Position numbers and translations under genes: made by a program. Below, piece by piece: positions 61,201-64,000 of a stretch of DNA of 64,000 nucleotides. The notes under the pieces were generated by a model, which worked only from the letters and a program-made list of their open reading frames with translations, did no database searches and was not told where the DNA came from. This DNA comes from Metridium senile (lineage: Eukaryota; Cnidaria; Anthozoa; Actiniaria; Metridiidae). The stretch covers positions 22,426,375 through 22,490,374 of the forward strand of contig OX459098.1 in NCBI GenBank assembly GCA_949775045.1. Reading direction: 5' to 3'. Numbering within the stretch: position 1 is the first letter of the stretch; the number at the start of each line of letters is the position of its first letter.

Positions 61201-64000
61201 ATGAATGAATGAAAGAACAAATGAATGAAAGAACAAATGAATGAAAGAACAAATGAATGAAAGAACAAATGAATGAAAGAACAAATGAATGAAAGAACAA
61301 ATGAATGAAAGAACAAATGAATGAAAGAACAAATGAGTGAAAGAACAAATGAATGAAAGAACAAATGAATGAAAGAACAAATAAGTGAAAGAACAAATGA
61401 ATGAAAGAACAAATGAATGAAAGAACAAATGAATGAATGAAAGAACAAATGAATGAAAGAACAAATGAATGAATTCACAAATGAATGAAAGAACAAATGA
61501 ATAATCAAAGAACAAATGAATGAATTCACAAATGAATGAAAGAACAAATGAATGAAAGAACAAGTGAATGAAAGAACAAATGAATGAAAGAACAAATGAA
61601 TGAAAGAACAAATGAATGAAAGAACAAATGAATGAAAGAACAAATGAATGAAAGAACAAATGAATGAAAGAACAAATGAATGAAAGAACAAATGAATGAA
61701 AGAACAAATGAATGAAAGAACAAATGAATGAAAGAACAAATGAATGAAAGAACAAGTGAATGAAAGAACAAATGAATGAAAGAACAAATGAATGAAAGAA
61801 CAAATGAATGAAAGAACAAATGAATGAATTCACAAATGAATCAAAGAACAAATGAATGAAAGAACAAATGAATGAAAGAACAAGTGAATGAAAGAACAAA
61901 TGAATGAAAGAACAAATGAATGAAAGAACAAATGAATGAAAGAACAAATGAATGAAAGAACAAATGAATGAATGAAAGAACAAATGAATGAAAGAACAAA
62001 TGAATGAAAGAACAAATGAATGAAAGAACAAATGAGTGAAAGAACAAATGAATGAAAGAACAAATGAATGAAAGAACAAATGAATGAATGAAAGAACAAA
62101 TGAATGAAAGAACAAATGAATGAAAGAACAAATGAATGAAAGAACAAATGAATGAAAGAACAAATGAATGAAAGAACAAATGAATGAAAGAACAAATGAA
62201 TGAAAGAACAAATGAGTGAAAGAACAAATGAATGAAAGAACAAATGAATGAAAGAACAAATAAGTGAAAGAACAAATGAATGAAAGAACAAATGAATGAA
62301 AGAACAAATGAATGAATGAAAGAACAAATGAATGAAAGAACAAATGAATGAATTCACAAATGAATGAAAGAACAAATGAATAATCAAAGAACAAATGAAT
62401 GAATTCACAAATGAATGAAAGAACAAATGAATGAAAGAACAAGTGAATGAAAGAACAAATGAATGAAAGAACAAATGAATGAAAGAACAAATGAATGAAA
62501 GAACAAATGAATGAAAGAACAAATGAATGAAAGGACAAATGAATGAAAGAACAAGTGAATGAAAGAACAAATGAATGAAAGAACAAATGAATGAAAGAAC
62601 AAGTGAATGAAAGAACAAATGAATGAAAGAACAAATGAATGAAAGAACAAATGAATGAAAGAACAAATGAATGAAAGAACAAATGAATGAAAGAACAAAT
62701 GAATGAAAGAACAAATGAATGAAAGAACAAATGAATGAAAGAACAAATGAGTGAAAGAACAAATGAATGAAAGAACAAATGAATGAAAGAACAAATGAAT
62801 GAATGAAAGAACAAATGAATGAAAGAACAAATGAATGAAAGAACAAATGAATGAAAGAACAAATGAATGAAAGAACAAATGAATAATCAAAGAACAAATG
62901 AATGAATTCACAAATGAATGAAAGAACAAATGAATGAAAGAACAAGTGAATGAAAGAACAAATGAATGAAAGAACAAATGAATGAAAGAACAAATGAATG
63001 AAAGAACAAATGAATGAAAGAACAAATGAGTGAAAGAACAAATGAATGAAAGAACAAATGAATGAAAGAACAAATGAATGAATGAAAGAACAAATGAATG
63101 AATAAATGAAAGAACAAATGAATGAAAGAACAAATGAATAATCAAAGAACAAATGAATGAATTCACAAATGAATGAAAGAACAAATGAATAATCAAAGAA
63201 CAAATGAATGAATTCACAAATGAATGAAAGAACAAATGAATGAATGAAAGAACAAATGAATGAATGAAAGAACAAATGAATGAATAAATGAAAGAACAAA
63301 TGAATGAAAGAACAAATGAATAATCAAAGAACAAATGAATGAATTCACAAATGAATGAAAGAACAAATGAATAATCAAAGAACAAATGAATGAATTCACA
63401 AATGAATGAAAGAACAAATGAATGAAAGAACAAGTGAATGAAAGAACAAATGAATGAAAGAACAAATGAATGAAAGAACAAATGAATGAAAGAACAAATG
63501 AATGAAAGAACAAATGAATGAAAGAACAAATGAATGAAAGAACAAATGAATGAAAGAACAAATGAATGAAAGAACAAATGAATGAATTCACAAATGAATG
63601 AAAGAACAAATGAATGAAAGAACAAATGAATGAAAGAACAAATGAATGAATTCACAAATGAATCAAAGAACAAATGAATGAAAGAACAAATGAATGAAAG
63701 AACAAATGAATGAAAGAACAAATGAATGAATTCACAAATGAATGAAAGAACAAATGAATGAAAGAACAAATGAATGAAAGAACAAGTGAATGAAAGAACA
63801 AATGAATGAAAGAACAAATGAATGAAAGAACAAATGAATGAAAGAACAAATGAATGAATTCACAAATGAATCAAAGAACAAATGAATGAAAGAACAAATG
63901 AATGAAAGAACAAGTGAATGAAAGAACAAATGAATGAAAGAACAAATGAATGAAAGAACAAATGAATGAAAGAACAAATGAATGAAAGAACAAATGAATG
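58240..64000. repeat. 16-bp satellite with higher-order structure, taspase intron 9
   Basis: Unit AAATGAATGAAAGAAC, several hundred copies running off the window, beginning ~18 bp after the exon 9 donor. Variants (AAATGAATGAATTCAC; AATAATCAAAGAAC; 4-bp GAAT insertions; AAGTG, AAGGAC) act as markers. Marker patterns recur at fixed shifts: 58932-59366 reappears at 60962 (+2030) and 61841 (+879), and 59496-60908 reappears at 62405 (+2909 = 2030+879). Minus-strand frames of up to 679 codons (FFHSFVLSFICSFIHL) arise because the 48-bp triple unit lacks stops in that direction. Confidence 0.95.

Noticed and set aside
58228..63977. Minus-strand open frames of up to 679 codons (FFHSFVLSFICSFIHL repeats)
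   Set aside because: They exist only because the 16-bp satellite unit has no stop in that orientation. Several overlap each other in different frames, and they lie inside a taspase intron.

Overview
This window is eukaryotic, from an AT-rich metazoan genome. Coding exons have consensus GT-AG introns, and the recognisable products are animal types: rhodopsin-class GPCRs, Frizzled-type cysteine-rich domains (CRDs), gephyrin with the animal MogA-MoeA domain order, taspase-1 and an Angel/CCR4-like protein. Dense short inverted-repeat transposons, tRNA-derived SINEs and lineage-specific tandem GPCRs suggest a marine invertebrate. An anthozoan cnidarian is my best guess, a sponge or other early-branching animal is possible, and the assignment is not secure.

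Layout. (1) 1-468 is the 3' end of an Angel-like gene. (2) 2.2-37.3 kb holds one family of single-exon GPCRs: eight intact copies (four of them in a row on + at 6.2-15.8 kb) and one pseudogene. Three small relics of further copies lie near 23.4, 29.5 and 38.7 kb. Spacers are shared among copies and carry many insertions, including a nested 3.4 kb inverted pair with satellite arms (17.2-20.6 kb). (3) 26.48-44.08 kb is a tandem duplication of a unit containing a GPCR, a double-CRD membrane gene and the 3' end of gephyrin. It yields two three-exon genes (31.1-35.6 and 39.9-43.1 kb), each encoding a type I protein with two Frizzled-type CRDs. (4) 43.8-53.96 kb on - is a complete gephyrin-like gene, reconstructed here as 22 exons and 625 residues. 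(5) From 54.09 kb on +, 127 bp from the gephyrin start codon, is taspase-1: nine exons are visible and the rest lies beyond the window. (6) 58.23-64.0 kb, inside a taspase intron, is a 16-bp satellite with kilobase-scale higher-order repetition.

The GPCRs and CRD proteins are surface molecules that were duplicated together. Gephyrin (molybdenum cofactor synthesis) and taspase (site-specific nuclear protease) look like housekeeping genes with a shared bidirectional promoter. The most unusual observation is a 1.4 kb TTAA-flanked element in intron 1 of the first CRD gene, which carries a copied piece of the nearby taspase gene (exon plus intron). The second CRD paralogue preserves the empty site. 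All exon boundaries were derived by reading splice signals, frame continuity and remembered family similarity. No alignment or transcript data were available.
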